Positions 8,008 to 16,851 of a stretch of DNA of 64,000 bases are shown in pieces (position 1 is the stretch's first letter; every line of letters starts with the position of its first letter). The notes beneath the pieces are model-generated. The model worked only from the letters and a program-made list of their open reading frames with translations. It made no database searches and was not told the origin of the DNA. This DNA is from Candidatus Thermoflexus japonica (GTDB lineage: Bacteria; Chloroflexota; Anaerolineae; Thermoflexales; Thermoflexaceae). Location: NCBI GenBank assembly GCA_002898735.1, contig BEHY01000003.1, forward strand, positions 1 to 64,000, read 5' to 3'. Made by a program: the position numbers and the translations under genes.

Positions 8008-8093
8008 TGGGCCGGGCGGGAGTCGAACCCGCACGCCCCTTCCGGGGCAGCAGATTTTAAGTCTGCCGCGTCTGCCGTTTCCGCCACCGGCCC
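8008..8093 (-). tRNA. tRNA-Leu (anticodon UAA)
   Basis: Read on the minus strand, acceptor GGGCCGG (8093-8087) pairs with CCGGCCC, and the discriminator A is at 8008. The anticodon loop reads cttaaaa, giving UAA. The long variable arm (ccccggaagggg type) and GGTTCGACTCC T-arm fit a type II leucine tRNA of 86 nt. No CCA is encoded. It is divergent from the membrane protein at 8158. Confidence 0.93.
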
Positions 8094-8157
8094 GTTTTCC
8101 ATATTATTTTAATCGAACTCGCCGGCCCGTGCCGTGCGGGCAAGAAAGGAGAACACC

Positions 8158-9141
8158 ATGGAACTCGGGCAATGGCTCTCGCGAGGGCTCCAGCTCACAT
8201 GGCGGTATAAAACGCTCTGGATCTTCGGTTTCCTAACGGCCCTGGGCACGGGGAGGTCTCCCCTCCTGCAGGGCCGCCTGAACCTGGGGGCACAGTCCCC
8301 CGCATCTTTTCCTCCAGGTTTTGAAAGGGCGCTCCAGCGATGGGTGGAGCAGAACTGGCCGCTCCTCCTTCTGACCTTCCTGGGCTTCGTCCTCTTCGCT
8401 TTACTGACTCAGCTCGTGGCGCTCTGGGGCCAGGGGGCATTGATCCTGGGAAGCGGGGAGACGACCGACGATCGATCGCCGACGCCGGGCGTTCTGGCCC
8501 GGCGGGCCACCGCTCGGTTGCCGCGCATGATCGGGATTATGGTGTTGCTGGGCATCCCCGGCTTCCTGGCCACTGGGATATTCCTCCTGGCCATCCTCGG
8601 TGGCTTTCTGCTGGCCTTCGCCCAGCGGGCCGAAGCGATCCGGATCGCCACCGTGTTCATGGTCGTCCTGGCCGCGCTCGCCCTTCTCAGTTGCCTGCTG
8701 ATCCTCGCCGGGGTGCTGCATCTCTGGTCCCGCCTGGCCCTGCGGGCCGCGTTGCTGGAGGATCTCCCATGGATCGCAGCGCTCCGTCGGGGCCTCCAGA
8801 TCGGCCTGCGGCGGATAGGCTCCCTGCTCCTGGTCTGGCTGGTGCTGGACATCGGGGTGCTGGGGGTGACGACCTTCATCCTCTCGCTCCTCACGGCGAT
8901 CCCCCTTCTGGCGATCGTCGGGGCGGCCTTCCTGGCCTTCTTCGGAAGGGGAGGGCCTGTGGATCCCTCCACGATCGTCCGGTTCGTCGTGGCGATCAGC
9001 CTGATGGCCTTCTGCCTCGGCACCCTGGCCCTGCTCCTCCTGGCGCCGGTCGTCACCTTTGTGGAAACGGTATGGACCCTGGCTTATCGCGCCTGGGTTG
9101 GGGGACCCGCGCCTGCGGAAGAGACCCCCCAGGCCGTATGA
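8158..9141 (+). CDS. Polytopic membrane protein of unknown function
   Basis: The 327-residue protein starts at ATG 8158 with AAGGAGA 6 nt upstream. It has at least five hydrophobic segments (around residues 20, 65-85, 125-165, 170-200, 220-260 and 280-310) and few charges outside loops. The N-terminal WLSRGLQLTWRYKTLWIFGFL resembles the start of a group of uncharacterised Chloroflexota and actinobacterial membrane proteins with glycerophosphodiester phosphodiesterase-like membrane regions. No catalytic motif is visible, so no function is claimed. It precedes the SDR gene on the same strand by 139 bp. Confidence 0.75.
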   Translation: MELGQWLSRGLQLTWRYKTLWIFGFLTALGTGRSPLLQGRLNLGAQSPASFPPGFERALQRWVEQNWPLLLLTFLGFVLFALLTQLVALWGQGALILGSGETTDDRSPTPGVLARRATARLPRMIGIMVLLGIPGFLATGIFLLAILGGFLLAFAQRAEAIRIATVFMVVLAALALLSCLLILAGVLHLWSRLALRAALLEDLPWIAALRRGLQIGLRRIGSLLLVWLVLDIGVLGVTTFILSLLTAIPLLAIVGAAFLAFFGRGGPVDPSTIVRFVVAISLMAFCLGTLALLLLAPVVTFVETVWTLAYRAWVGGPAPAEETPQAV

Positions 9142-9280
9142 ACGCTCTCCGTTCATGGAGCGGGTCCACCGGCGGTGGGGAGCGCCCCCTTCGCGCCACC
9201 ACCGGAGTTCGCCGAACCGGTTCTCCAGGCCATCACCGGACCAAGCTGTAAGGATCATCCTGAGTTCCGTAGGAGACGCC

Positions 9281-10249
9281 ATGCGCGCGCTGATCACGGG
9301 GGGGACAGGCTTTCTGGGCGCCAACCTGGCGGCTTACCTTCGACAACAGGGCTGGAGGGTCCGGATCCTCCGACGCCCCACCTCCTCCCTGGAAGCGGTG
9401 AAGGACCTGGAGGTGGAGCATGCGATCGGGGATGTGCTGGACCCGGATCGCCTGCGCCCGGCGATGGTGGGATGCGATGTGGTTTTCCACACCGCGGCGA
9501 TCTCCGCTTACTGGCGCACCCCGGCGGAACAGATCCTCCGAGTGAACGTGGAGGGCACACGGAATGTCCTGGCCGCGGCCCGGGAGGTGGGAATCCGCCG
9601 GGTTGTCCTGACCAGCTCCCTGGCGGCCCTGGGGGTGCCGGAGCCCGGCACGCTGCTGACCGAAGACCATCCCTACAACCTGCCCCCCGGCCGCTTTCTC
9701 TACGGATACAGCAAGGCCATCGCGGAAGCGATCGCCCGGGTTTTCGTGGAGCAGGGGCTGGAGGTTGTGATCGTGAATCCCTCCGTGATCCTGGGTCCCC
9801 GGGATCTCTATCGCATCTCGGGGAGCCTGATTCTGGAAATGGCCCGGAGGCGGGTGCCGGCCCTGCCGCCTGGCGGGGTCAATGTGGTGGCGGTTGAGGA
9901 TGTGGCCCGAGGGCATGCCCTGGCCCTGGAGCGCGGGCGACCCGGCGAGCGTTACATCCTCGGAGGGGAGAACCTGACCTATCGGGAGCTCGCCGAGCAG
10001 ATCGCGGAAGTCGTGGGCGTCCCCGCCCCCCGCTGGGTGATCCCCCCGCGAGGGGTGAAAGCGCTGGCCGCGCTGGCCCGGATCGCAAAGGCCCTGGGCC
10101 TTTCCCTGCCGGTGGGGGCGGATCAGCTGTGGCTGAGCGCCCACTTCATCTGGTGCGATGGCCGCAAAGCGGAGGCGGAGCTGGGCTACCGCCCGGAGAT
10201 CCCGGTGCGCGAGGCGATCCGGCGCGCGTGGGAATGGTATCAGGGGTGA
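9281..10249 (+). CDS. NAD-dependent epimerase/dehydratase (extended SDR, dihydroflavonol reductase/HpnA-like)
   Basis: This 322-residue extended short-chain dehydrogenase has the NAD(P) motif TGGTGFLG (residues 6-13), DVVFHTAA (about 65-72), the catalytic serine region VVLTSSLAALG and the YGYSK active site (about 147). The arrangement resembles dihydroflavonol 4-reductase/HpnA-like enzymes that act on sugars, sterols or terpenoid-type substrates. ATG 9281 is chosen because AGGAG lies 6 nt upstream and the Rossmann fold starts at once; the open frame extends upstream without support. Substrate is not assignable. Confidence 0.85.
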   Translation: MRALITGGTGFLGANLAAYLRQQGWRVRILRRPTSSLEAVKDLEVEHAIGDVLDPDRLRPAMVGCDVVFHTAAISAYWRTPAEQILRVNVEGTRNVLAAAREVGIRRVVLTSSLAALGVPEPGTLLTEDHPYNLPPGRFLYGYSKAIAEAIARVFVEQGLEVVIVNPSVILGPRDLYRISGSLILEMARRRVPALPPGGVNVVAVEDVARGHALALERGRPGERYILGGENLTYRELAEQIAEVVGVPAPRWVIPPRGVKALAALARIAKALGLSLPVGADQLWLSAHFIWCDGRKAEAELGYRPEIPVREAIRRAWEWYQG

Positions 10250-10369
10250 TGCGCTTAGGCGGGCTCTGACGGAGCGCTGATATTTTGCTCACATTTCGTT
10301 TACATAGAGGCGATATATTAAGCTCATGGAAGCAGCCTCGAACGACGCCCCAGGAGGAGGTGAGGGGAT

Positions 10370-10888
10370 ATGGTGCGCCTGGATCTCGGCCTGGCGATCC
10401 TGCGGGTTCTGATCGGGCTGCTCTTCGCGGGCCATGGGGCCCAGAAGCTGTTCGGCGGGTTCGGCGGCCACGGGCTGAACGGAACGGCCGCATGGCTCGA
10501 GAGCCTGAACATCCGGCCGGGGCGTCCGTGGGCGCTGTTGCTGGGCCTGGGGGAGTTCGTGGGCGGCCTCTTCCTCGCCCTGGGCCTGGCCACGCCGTGG
10601 GCGATCCTGCCGCTGCTCGCTTCCCAGCTGGTGGCCCTCATCCGGGTCCACGCGCCGAAGGGATTGTGGATCGATCGGGGTGGCTTCGAGTATAACCTGG
10701 TTCTGATCGCCCTGAGCGCCTTCTTCGGATTCTATGGGGCGGGCGCCTACAGCGCGGATGCCTGGCTGGGGTGGGTGTGGCCGCAGCCCACGACCTTCGG
10801 GCTCGTCCTGATCCTGGCGCTGCTCATCGCCCTCGTGGCCCTGGCCGCTCCGGTCTGGGCGCCACGGCTCTCGCGGCGGGCCGCCTGA
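10370..10888 (+). CDS. DoxX-family membrane protein
   Basis: The 172-residue protein has four hydrophobic helices and the DoxX signature ILRVLIGLLFAGHGAQKLFGGFGG near the N-terminus, followed by GLGEFVGGLFLALGLATP. DoxX-family proteins are small integral membrane proteins linked to quinone or redox homeostasis; members include thiosulfate:quinone oxidoreductase subunits. A strong GGAGGAGGTGAGG tract precedes ATG 10370. It ends at a bidirectional terminator and converges with the RCK gene pair. The upstream 120 bp is relatively AT-rich (tatatta near 10314), probably its promoter region. Confidence 0.85.
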   Translation: MVRLDLGLAILRVLIGLLFAGHGAQKLFGGFGGHGLNGTAAWLESLNIRPGRPWALLLGLGEFVGGLFLALGLATPWAILPLLASQLVALIRVHAPKGLWIDRGGFEYNLVLIALSAFFGFYGAGAYSADAWLGWVWPQPTTFGLVLILALLIALVALAAPVWAPRLSRRAA

Positions 10889-10917
10889 TCCCCATGGCCT
10901 TGCGGGATAAAGGGACG

Positions 10918-10948
10918 AAAAGGGCGGCCGCGTTGCGGCCGCCCTTTT
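10918..10948. terminator. Bidirectional intrinsic terminator
   Basis: A perfect 14-bp stem (10918-10931 with 10935-10948) carries A4 on one side and T4 on the other. It sits between convergent DoxX and RCK genes. Confidence 0.9.
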
Positions 10949-10971
10949 CACAAGCCGGACAGGCCTCCGCT

Positions 10972-11634
10972 TCACGCCCCCAGCAGCAACTGCCGCAGGA
11001 CCGGCTCGCTCTGGGGGGTCGTGACGGCCAGGATCTCATCGTCCGCCCGGAGGATCGTTTCCCCGGAAGGGATGAACGTTTGATCCCCCCTCACCACCAT
11101 CACCACGAGGGCGTCCGCGGGGATGCCCAGCTCCCGCAACGCCCGCCCATCGGCCGGGGCCCCCGGGGCGACTTTGCCCTCCACCAGCTGGATCCCCCCC
11201 CGGCGCAGGGCCAGCAGATGCACCAGGGAACGCAGGGGAAGCGCCCGCTCGATCTGCGCCTGGATGATCTCGGTGGTGGAAACCGTTACATCGATCCCCA
11301 GGCGGGCGAAGATCTCCGCGTTGCGCGGATTATTGATGCGGGCGATGGTGCGGGGGACGTTGAATTTCCGCTTGGCCAGCAGGCAGACGACGAGATTATC
11401 CTCATCGTCCCCTGTGACGGCGATCACCGCGTCGGCCCGGTTCATCCCCACCTGGGCGAAGGTGCTGGAATCGCACCCGTCACCCACCCACACATGATCC
11501 GCCCCCAGCTCGTCGATCAGAAAGGCCGCGCGACGGGGATTCCTTTCGATCAGGAGGACCTCATGGCCCTCGGCCAGCAGGGACTTGCTCAGGTAATAGC
11601 CGACTTTCCCACCGCCGACGATGATCAGATACAT
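10972..11634 (-). CDS. trkA: TrkA-type potassium uptake regulator (RCK_N + RCK_C)
   Basis: This 220-residue cytosolic protein binds NAD(H) and gates Trk/Ktr potassium channels in known systems. The RCK_N Rossmann domain opens with IIVGGGKVGYYLSKSL and ends its first sheet with LLIER; AVIAVTGDDEDNLVVCLLAK is the second nucleotide-binding stretch. An RCK_C (TrkA-C) domain covers about 140-218 (GRALRELGIPADALVVMVVRGDQTFIPSGET). It lies 3 bp downstream of a second, shorter RCK gene, so the two probably form one complex. No TrkH/KtrB membrane partner is in the window. Confidence 0.9.
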   Translation of the reverse strand: MYLIIVGGGKVGYYLSKSLLAEGHEVLLIERNPRRAAFLIDELGADHVWVGDGCDSSTFAQVGMNRADAVIAVTGDDEDNLVVCLLAKRKFNVPRTIARINNPRNAEIFARLGIDVTVSTTEIIQAQIERALPLRSLVHLLALRRGGIQLVEGKVAPGAPADGRALRELGIPADALVVMVVRGDQTFIPSGETILRADDEILAVTTPQSEPVLRQLLLGA

Positions 11635-11637
11635 CGA

Positions 11638-12036
11638 TCAGTCCTCCAGGCACTTTCGAATGGCCTCGACGGCCAGCGCGGTAGGAGAAACGGTTTTCAG
11701 CCCCAGCTCCTGGAAGATCTCAGCCCGGAGCGGATCGTTGAGCCGGGTGATCACCCGGGGGACGCCGAAGATCTCCCGGGCGACCTCTGCGGCCATGATG
11801 TTGGTGTTATCGTAGCCTGTGACGGCGATGAAGGCATCCGCCCCTTCAATGCCGGCCCGGCGCAATACTTCGGCGTCGATCCCCATTCCCACCACCGTCT
11901 CCCCGGGGAAATCCGGCCCCAGGGCCTCCAGGGCCTCCCGCTCGCGATCGATGACGACCACTTCATGCCCGTCCTGCGCAAACCGTCGGGCGAGATAGGC
12001 GCCCAGCCGACCACAACCCAGGATCACGATACGCAT
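11638..12036 (-). CDS. TrkA-N (RCK_N) domain protein
   Basis: This 132-residue protein is an isolated RCK_N domain: VILGCGRLGAYLARRF (residues 3-18), VVVIDRE, then DAFIAVTGYDNTNIMAAEVAR. It lacks the RCK_C domain of its neighbour. Tandem genes for a short and a long RCK protein could yield a mixed octameric ring. It is first in a two-gene unit, with AGGAGG-like sequence before ATG 12036. Confidence 0.87.
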   Translation of the reverse strand: MRIVILGCGRLGAYLARRFAQDGHEVVVIDREREALEALGPDFPGETVVGMGIDAEVLRRAGIEGADAFIAVTGYDNTNIMAAEVAREIFGVPRVITRLNDPLRAEIFQELGLKTVSPTALAVEAIRKCLED

Positions 12037-12251
12037 AGGCTGGCTCCGTCCTCCTGATCCGGCGCTTGGGGCTTCTATAATTATTTCCGGTTTTCCTCCG
12101 GGTCATCGCTTCCCCCCTCCGCTGGCTTTCCGCCGGGGGCCCGATCGAGAAGGTCGAAGGGCTCCTGTATGTTTTGAGAACACGAGGGAGCGCCAGAGCC
12201 CCCGCGGCTTCAGAAGCCCCCAGGAGGGGCGCAAGACGAGGGGAAAAGCGA

Positions 12252-12488
12252 TCACTGCTCCACCATCTCCACCAGAACACCCTGCTTCTGCATCCAGGCG
12301 AGGCCCTCCTCGACGCGCTCGGAAGGCCCCTCCAGATCGACCACCAGCCAGGCCTCCGTGGCCTCCACATGGGCGCGGCGGATATTGACCATCAATCCAA
12401 ACCGCTGGATCAGCCGGTAGAGCAGAGGCTCGTCGATCAGAGAAGGAGGATAGATCAGCTTCACCCGCCGCTGGATCGTCTGCTCCAT
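12252..12488 (-). CDS. NIL-domain protein
   Basis: The 78-residue protein is almost entirely a NIL domain (KLIYPPSLIDEPLLYRLIQRFGLMVNIRRAHVEATEAWLVVDLEG), an ACT-like ferredoxin fold. It is found C-terminal in methionine ABC transporter ATPases and as a stand-alone protein in thermophiles and acetogens. It probably senses a small ligand or sulfur amino acid. It lies 34 bp downstream of the UspA gene with GGAGG before its ATG, and likely belongs to that transcript. Confidence 0.8.
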   Translation of the reverse strand: MEQTIQRRVKLIYPPSLIDEPLLYRLIQRFGLMVNIRRAHVEATEAWLVVDLEGPSERVEEGLAWMQKQGVLVEMVEQ

Positions 12489-12522
12489 AGCCGCCTCCTC
12501 CAGTCGGGGCAGATGGACGCGC

Positions 12523-13080
12523 TCATTCGACCATCGGGGCCTTCGCGACGATGACCTCGCAGGAGGCCCGCCGCATCACCTCATGCACCGTCCGGCCCAG
12601 GCCGTCGCTGGATGCCCGCCGCTTGAGCCCGATGCCCATGATAATCTGGTCCGCCCCGACCTGGCGGGCCACGCTGAGGATGCCCTCCGGCGCGGAGCGA
12701 TGCCGCACCAGACGGATCTCCGGCTTCATCCCGTGCTGCATGGCGATGAAACGGGCCGTCTCCAGGGCCCGCCGTCCCCGGGCCTCCAGATCCGGCAACG
12801 GGGTATCCAGCGGCACCGTGTAGGGGACCTCCAGGACATGCACCAGGACCAGGCGGGCCTGCTGGCGCTCGCCCAGCCGGCAGGCCAGCTCCACCGCCCG
12901 CTCCGAGTAGATGCCCTCAACGATCGGCACCACGATGCAGCGGGCGGCCTCCACGGAGTGGACCGCGCGGGCCACCTCCATGGGCACCGGGCGGGGTACC
13001 CGGAGCATCCAGGCCAGCGTGAGAATCAACACCGTCAGGAAGAAAAGCGCCAGAAAAACACCCAGCGGATGTCCGCTCAT
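12523..13080 (-). CDS. Membrane-anchored universal stress protein (UspA domain)
   Basis: The 185-residue protein begins with one membrane helix (VFLALFFLTVLILTLAWML, residues 8-26), then a single UspA domain (about 45-180). The domain ends with IIMGIGLKRRASSDGLGRTVHEVMRRASCEVIVAKAP. The G-2x-G-9x-G(S/T) ATP loop is degenerate (GIGLKRRASSDGLGRTVHEV). USPs are usually soluble, so the anchor is unusual and suggests work at the membrane next to the APC permease encoded upstream. Gene order on this strand is permease, small membrane protein, UspA, NIL protein. Confidence 0.85.
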   Translation of the reverse strand: MSGHPLGVFLALFFLTVLILTLAWMLRVPRPVPMEVARAVHSVEAARCIVVPIVEGIYSERAVELACRLGERQQARLVLVHVLEVPYTVPLDTPLPDLEARGRRALETARFIAMQHGMKPEIRLVRHRSAPEGILSVARQVGADQIIMGIGLKRRASSDGLGRTVHEVMRRASCEVIVAKAPMVE

Positions 13081-13099
13081 TCCCGTTCGCCTCGATGGT

Positions 13100-13309
13100 T
13101 CACTTCCGATCCCGATGGATCTCCAGCCAGCTCCGCCAGCGGTGGATGCCCAGAGCGATCATCAGGATTCCGACCACCACGGGCAGAAACAGGCTCGAAA
13201 ACGCCAGGCCCTGGGCCAGCACCAGCCAGAGGCTGCGCCCGATGATCACCCATCCCAGGGCGATCATCAGCGTCGCCAGAACCAGGCGGAAAGCCCCCAC
13301 AGGGCCCAT
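13100..13309 (-). CDS. Small two-helix membrane protein (69 aa)
   Basis: The frame from ATG 13309 gives 69 residues with two hydrophobic helices (LVLATLMIALGWVIIG and LFLPVVVGILMIALGI) joined by a short loop. The C-terminus is basic (HRWRSWLEIHRDRK). It starts 4 bp after the permease stop and ends 19 bp before the UspA start, so it is embedded in the operon. It could be an accessory subunit of the permease. No family is recognised. Confidence 0.65.
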   Translation of the reverse strand: MGPVGAFRLVLATLMIALGWVIIGRSLWLVLAQGLAFSSLFLPVVVGILMIALGIHRWRSWLEIHRDRK

Positions 13310-13313
13310 CCCC

Positions 13314-14858
13314 TCACGCCCCCTGCTGCGATCGCCGCCGGCGCTCCAGCTCGATGCGGAAACGCTCCAGGAGGTCCCACTCCCCGGTCTCCTCCAGGAT
13401 GCGCAGCTGCTGGGCGTCCCAATCCCGGGCCAGGTTCCCCCACACCGGCTTCCCGGTCCGCTTTCGATACCACGCATAGTAAAGCACCCACATGGCCACC
13501 CAGAGGGGGCCGGCCACCCGCGCAATATCGTGGGTCCACACCACCACCAGCACCATCAGCCCCGTCCCGATCACCCCCAGAACCCCCGGGATCGGGATCT
13601 CCACCCCGCCCCAGCGAACGTTCAATGGCACCCGGTAGGGCCGGGGCACATGGGGCTCCTTCACCCGCAACGCCAGCAGGGCGATCGTGCTCAGAAAATA
13701 GGCCAGCATCGCCCCAAACGCATACATGTTCGCCATCGTCTCCAGCGCCCGCCGCCCGCTCAAAAACGCAAACACCGCCTCAGCCGCCGCCACCCCCGCG
13801 AAGAACAGAATCGAACGCACCGGCGTGTGAAAACGGGGATGAACCCACGACAGCCCCTCCCCGATCAGCCCCAGCTCCGCCATACTGTAAGCCAGCCGGC
13901 TCGCCCCCATCACCCCCGTGTTCGCCGAAATCAGCACGATCGTCGCCGCCAGCACCGCCGCCGCCGGCCCGGCCAGGAACCCCACCAGCGGCAGCTGGCT
14001 CGCCAGCCGCGCCACCGGATCCCCCTCCCGGGCGGCGATCTCCTGCCAGGGCAGGATGCCCAGGGACACGGTGGGGAAGGCCATGGCGAAGAGGAGGACG
14101 ATCACGATCAGGGCCATGGAGGTGCGAGGGATCACCGTCGCCGGCCGGATCGTCTCCTGAGCCGCCTGCGACACCGACTCCAGCCCCACATAGGAGATCA
14201 CGGCGATGGAGACCGCGTAGAGGAGCTGTTCGGTGGAGGGAAACTGGGTCCGCCATTGGTGGAGGAAAAGCTCCGGCCGCCAGGCAAAGGCAAAGCCGAT
14301 CACGATGATGCTGGATTCCATCACCAGATCCAGCGCCCCCAGCACCTCATTGAACAGCGACGACTCCCGAATCCCCTTGATGTTCAAAAGGACCAGCAAC
14401 AGGATCAGCCCCAGCGTCTCCCCCAGCCAGACGAGGTTCACATCGTGGAACGGCCCCAGGCTCATCCGGAACTCCCGGAACGGGGGGAAGAAGAAGTTGA
14501 TGTAGCCCGCGGAGGCCATGGCGAACAGCGCCACATCCACCGTGTAGTCCAGCATCAGGGCGGCCCCGGCCACCAGCCCCCAGAAATCCCCCAGCCCCCG
14601 CAGCACGAAATACTGGCCCCCGCCTGCCGAAGGATAGGCGGCGGCCATCTCCGTGTAGGCCAGGCCGACCATCACGTAGACAATCCCAGCGATGAGAAAG
14701 GCGAGGGGGGTGGCCCCCTGGGCGGCCGCCATCACCAGACCGAGGGCCACATACACATCGGCCCCCACATCGGCATACCCCCAGGTGAAGGACCCCCAGA
14801 CCGTCACCTCCCGTCGTAATCCCGCGTGCTCACGACGGATCCCATGCTCGGCGACCAT
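13314..14858 (-). CDS. APC-superfamily amino acid permease
   Basis: This 514-residue permease has about 12 membrane segments. The first helix shows GSFTWGYADVGADVYVALG, corresponding to the unwound TM1 glycine motif of LeuT-fold APC transporters. TM3 is followed by TEMAAAYPSAGGGQYF, a typical APC consensus. The hydrophilic C-terminal 50 residues are rich in Arg and Glu. It heads the leftward operon with the small membrane protein and UspA. The substrate is unclear: amino acids are usual, but KUP-like potassium uptake is conceivable given the RCK genes downstream. Confidence 0.87.
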   Translation of the reverse strand: MVAEHGIRREHAGLRREVTVWGSFTWGYADVGADVYVALGLVMAAAQGATPLAFLIAGIVYVMVGLAYTEMAAAYPSAGGGQYFVLRGLGDFWGLVAGAALMLDYTVDVALFAMASAGYINFFFPPFREFRMSLGPFHDVNLVWLGETLGLILLLVLLNIKGIRESSLFNEVLGALDLVMESSIIVIGFAFAWRPELFLHQWRTQFPSTEQLLYAVSIAVISYVGLESVSQAAQETIRPATVIPRTSMALIVIVLLFAMAFPTVSLGILPWQEIAAREGDPVARLASQLPLVGFLAGPAAAVLAATIVLISANTGVMGASRLAYSMAELGLIGEGLSWVHPRFHTPVRSILFFAGVAAAEAVFAFLSGRRALETMANMYAFGAMLAYFLSTIALLALRVKEPHVPRPYRVPLNVRWGGVEIPIPGVLGVIGTGLMVLVVVWTHDIARVAGPLWVAMWVLYYAWYRKRTGKPVWGNLARDWDAQQLRILEETGEWDLLERFRIELERRRRSQQGA

Positions 14859-14944
14859 AGGACCGACGCTCCTTTTCCCCCTTTACCTCGGGCAGGGCGA
14901 TCCGCACGACTCCCCGGAGCGACTCCAGCTTCCAACGGCCCCAG

Positions 14945-14974
14945 ATTTTAATTGGGACAGGCCATCCCTGTCAA
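14945..14974 (-). promoter_or_regulatory. Sigma-70-type promoter of the APC permease operon, with possible operator
   Basis: On the minus strand TTGACA (14974-14969) and TAAAAT (14950-14945) are 18 bp apart. An inverted repeat GACAGG-gatgg-CCTGTC overlaps the -35 box and spacer (about 14956-14973), a good position for repressor binding. It lies 87 bp upstream of the permease ATG. Confidence 0.6.
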
Positions 14975-15239
14975 AAAGCGATCAGGGGATAGGGTTCCCG
15001 GCTCATCCGGGAAGGCGGGCGCAAACGGGGCCATCCAACCCGCTATCATTTTATTGGGATCGGAGTTGCGCCGCTGGTCTCTTCCCGGGGGCTTCTGGGG
15101 CCGGACCGGTCCCGAGGAACGCTTCCCCTCTTGAGCCCACGGCTGAGGGGGCGATCCGCCGTCTTCGGGAGAGACAGCCGGGATCCAAAGGATGGAAAAC
15201 GAGATCGCGTCCGACCTTCTATGCCGGATCGGAACCCCC
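14975..15239. other. Remainder of the divergent permease/comM intergenic region
   Basis: I see no gene here. A weak rightward -10 (TATCAT, 15044-15049) might serve comM, and an in-frame ATG at 15192 could extend ComM by 16 residues, but without a ribosome-binding site. Confidence 0.45.
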
Positions 15240-16775
15240 ATGCTCGCACGATTGTTCAGCTGCGCGCTGATCGGATTGAACGGGGAACTGGTGACCGTGG
15301 AAGTGGATGTCAGCCGGGGGCAGCCCGGCTTCACGATCGTGGGGTTGCCCGACGCCGCCGTCCAGGAAGCCCGGGAGCGGGTGCGCTCCGCGATTCGTTA
15401 CGCCGGGTTTTCGTTCCCCATCGCCCGCATCGTGGTCAACCTGGCCCCGGCGGACCTGCGGAAAGAAGGGCCGGTCTATGATCTCCCCATCGCCCTGGGC
15501 GTGCTGATCGCTTCGGAACAGCTGCCCCTGAACGCGCTGGAGGATGCCCTGGTGGTCGGAGAGCTGGGGCTGGACGGGACGGTGCGCCATGTGCCCGGGG
15601 CGCTGGTGATGGCCGCGCTGGCCCGGGATCTGGGCGCCCGGCGCCTCTTCGTTCCCGCCGTGGATGCGCCCGAGGCCGCCCTGGTGCCTGACCTCGAGAT
15701 CTACCCGGTGGCCACTCTGCAGGACCTCATCGCCCACCTCCTCGGGCAGAAGCCGATTTCCCCTCAGCCCCCCACGCCGCTGGACCACTGGGTCGACCCG
15801 CCGCCGACGGTGGATTTCGCCGATATCAAGGGCCAGGAACACGCCAAGCGGGCGCTGGAGGTCGCCGCTGCGGGCAACCATAATCTCCTGATGGTCGGCC
15901 CCCCGGGCACCGGAAAGACGCTGCTGGCCCGGGCGCTGCCCGGGATCCTCCCCCGCCTGTCCCTGGAGGAAGCCCTGGAGGTGACCCGGATCTACAGCGT
16001 GGCGGATCTGCTCTCGCCCGAGGCCCCGCTGATCCGCCAGCGGCCGTTCCGGGCTCCTCACCACACCATCAGCCACGCCGGGCTGGTCGGCGGCGGGCGC
16101 TTCCCGCGGCCCGGAGAAGTCTCGCTGGCCCATCGGGGCGTCCTCTTCCTGGACGAATTGCCGGAGTTCGACCTGCGGGCGCTGGAGGTGCTGCGCCAGC
16201 CCCTGGAGGACAAGCGCGTGGTGATCAGCCGGGCCGCCGGGACGCTGGAGTTCCCGGCCGCTTTCATGCTGGTCGCCGCCATGAACCCCTGCCCGTGCGG
16301 CTATTACGGGGATCCGCTGAAGCCGTGCACGTGTTCCCCCACGATGGTCGCTCGCTACCAGAAACGCCTGAGCGGCCCGCTGCTGGATCGGATCGATATC
16401 CAGATCGAAGTGCCCCGCGTGGAGTTCGAGAAGCTCTCCGATGACCGGCGGGGGGAGCCTTCCGCGCAAATCCGGGAGCGGGTGGAACGCGCCCGGGCGA
16501 TTCAGCAGGCCCGCTTCCACGGAACCGGGATCCTCTGCAACGCGGAGATGGGGCCCGGCCATATCCGGGCCTACTGCCGGATGGAGCCCCAGGCCCAGGC
16601 GCTGCTGAAAGCGGCCATGCAGCAGCTCCATCTCTCCGCCCGCGCCTACCATCGCGTCCTGAAGGTCGCCCGCACGATCGCAGACCTGGAGGGTTCGGAC
16701 CTGCTGCGCGCCCACCATCTGGCAGAAGCCCTCCAGTATCGATCCCGCTGGCCGATGGGCGGGTCCTATGGGTAA
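15240..16775 (+). CDS. comM: YifB/ComM-family Mg-chelatase-like AAA+ ATPase
   Basis: ComM/YifB proteins are hexameric AAA+ helicases that promote branch migration during natural transformation. From ATG 15240 the protein has 511 residues, the usual length. The N-terminal Lon protease-like domain ([37 protein letters not shown]...ERVRSAI) is followed by the Mg-chelatase ATPase domain with Walker A GPPGTGKT (about 221) and Walker [11 protein letters not shown] (about 301). A C-terminal Mg-chelatase domain ends the protein ([23 protein letters not shown]). [11 protein letters not shown] and the spaced cysteines are family hallmarks. comF lies elsewhere in the window (46559), so a DNA-uptake system probably exists. 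Confidence 0.93.
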   Translation: MLARLFSCALIGLNGELVTVEVDVSRGQPGFTIVGLPDAAVQEARERVRSAIRYAGFSFPIARIVVNLAPADLRKEGPVYDLPIALGVLIASEQLPLNALEDALVVGELGLDGTVRHVPGALVMAALARDLGARRLFVPAVDAPEAALVPDLEIYPVATLQDLIAHLLGQKPISPQPPTPLDHWVDPPPTVDFADIKGQEHAKRALEVAAAGNHNLLMVGPPGTGKTLLARALPGILPRLSLEEALEVTRIYSVADLLSPEAPLIRQRPFRAPHHTISHAGLVGGGRFPRPGEVSLAHRGVLFLDELPEFDLRALEVLRQPLEDKRVVISRAAGTLEFPAAFMLVAAMNPCPCGYYGDPLKPCTCSPTMVARYQKRLSGPLLDRIDIQIEVPRVEFEKLSDDRRGEPSAQIRERVERARAIQQARFHGTGILCNAEMGPGHIRAYCRMEPQAQALLKAAMQQLHLSARAYHRVLKVARTIADLEGSDLLRAHHLAEALQYRSRWPMGGSYG

Positions 16776-16851
16776 ATATGCACAGGCACGGTGCTTCCAA
16801 ATGCCCGGGACTCTGCCACAGCCCGGGAAAAACCAGCAAAGGCGATTCCCG

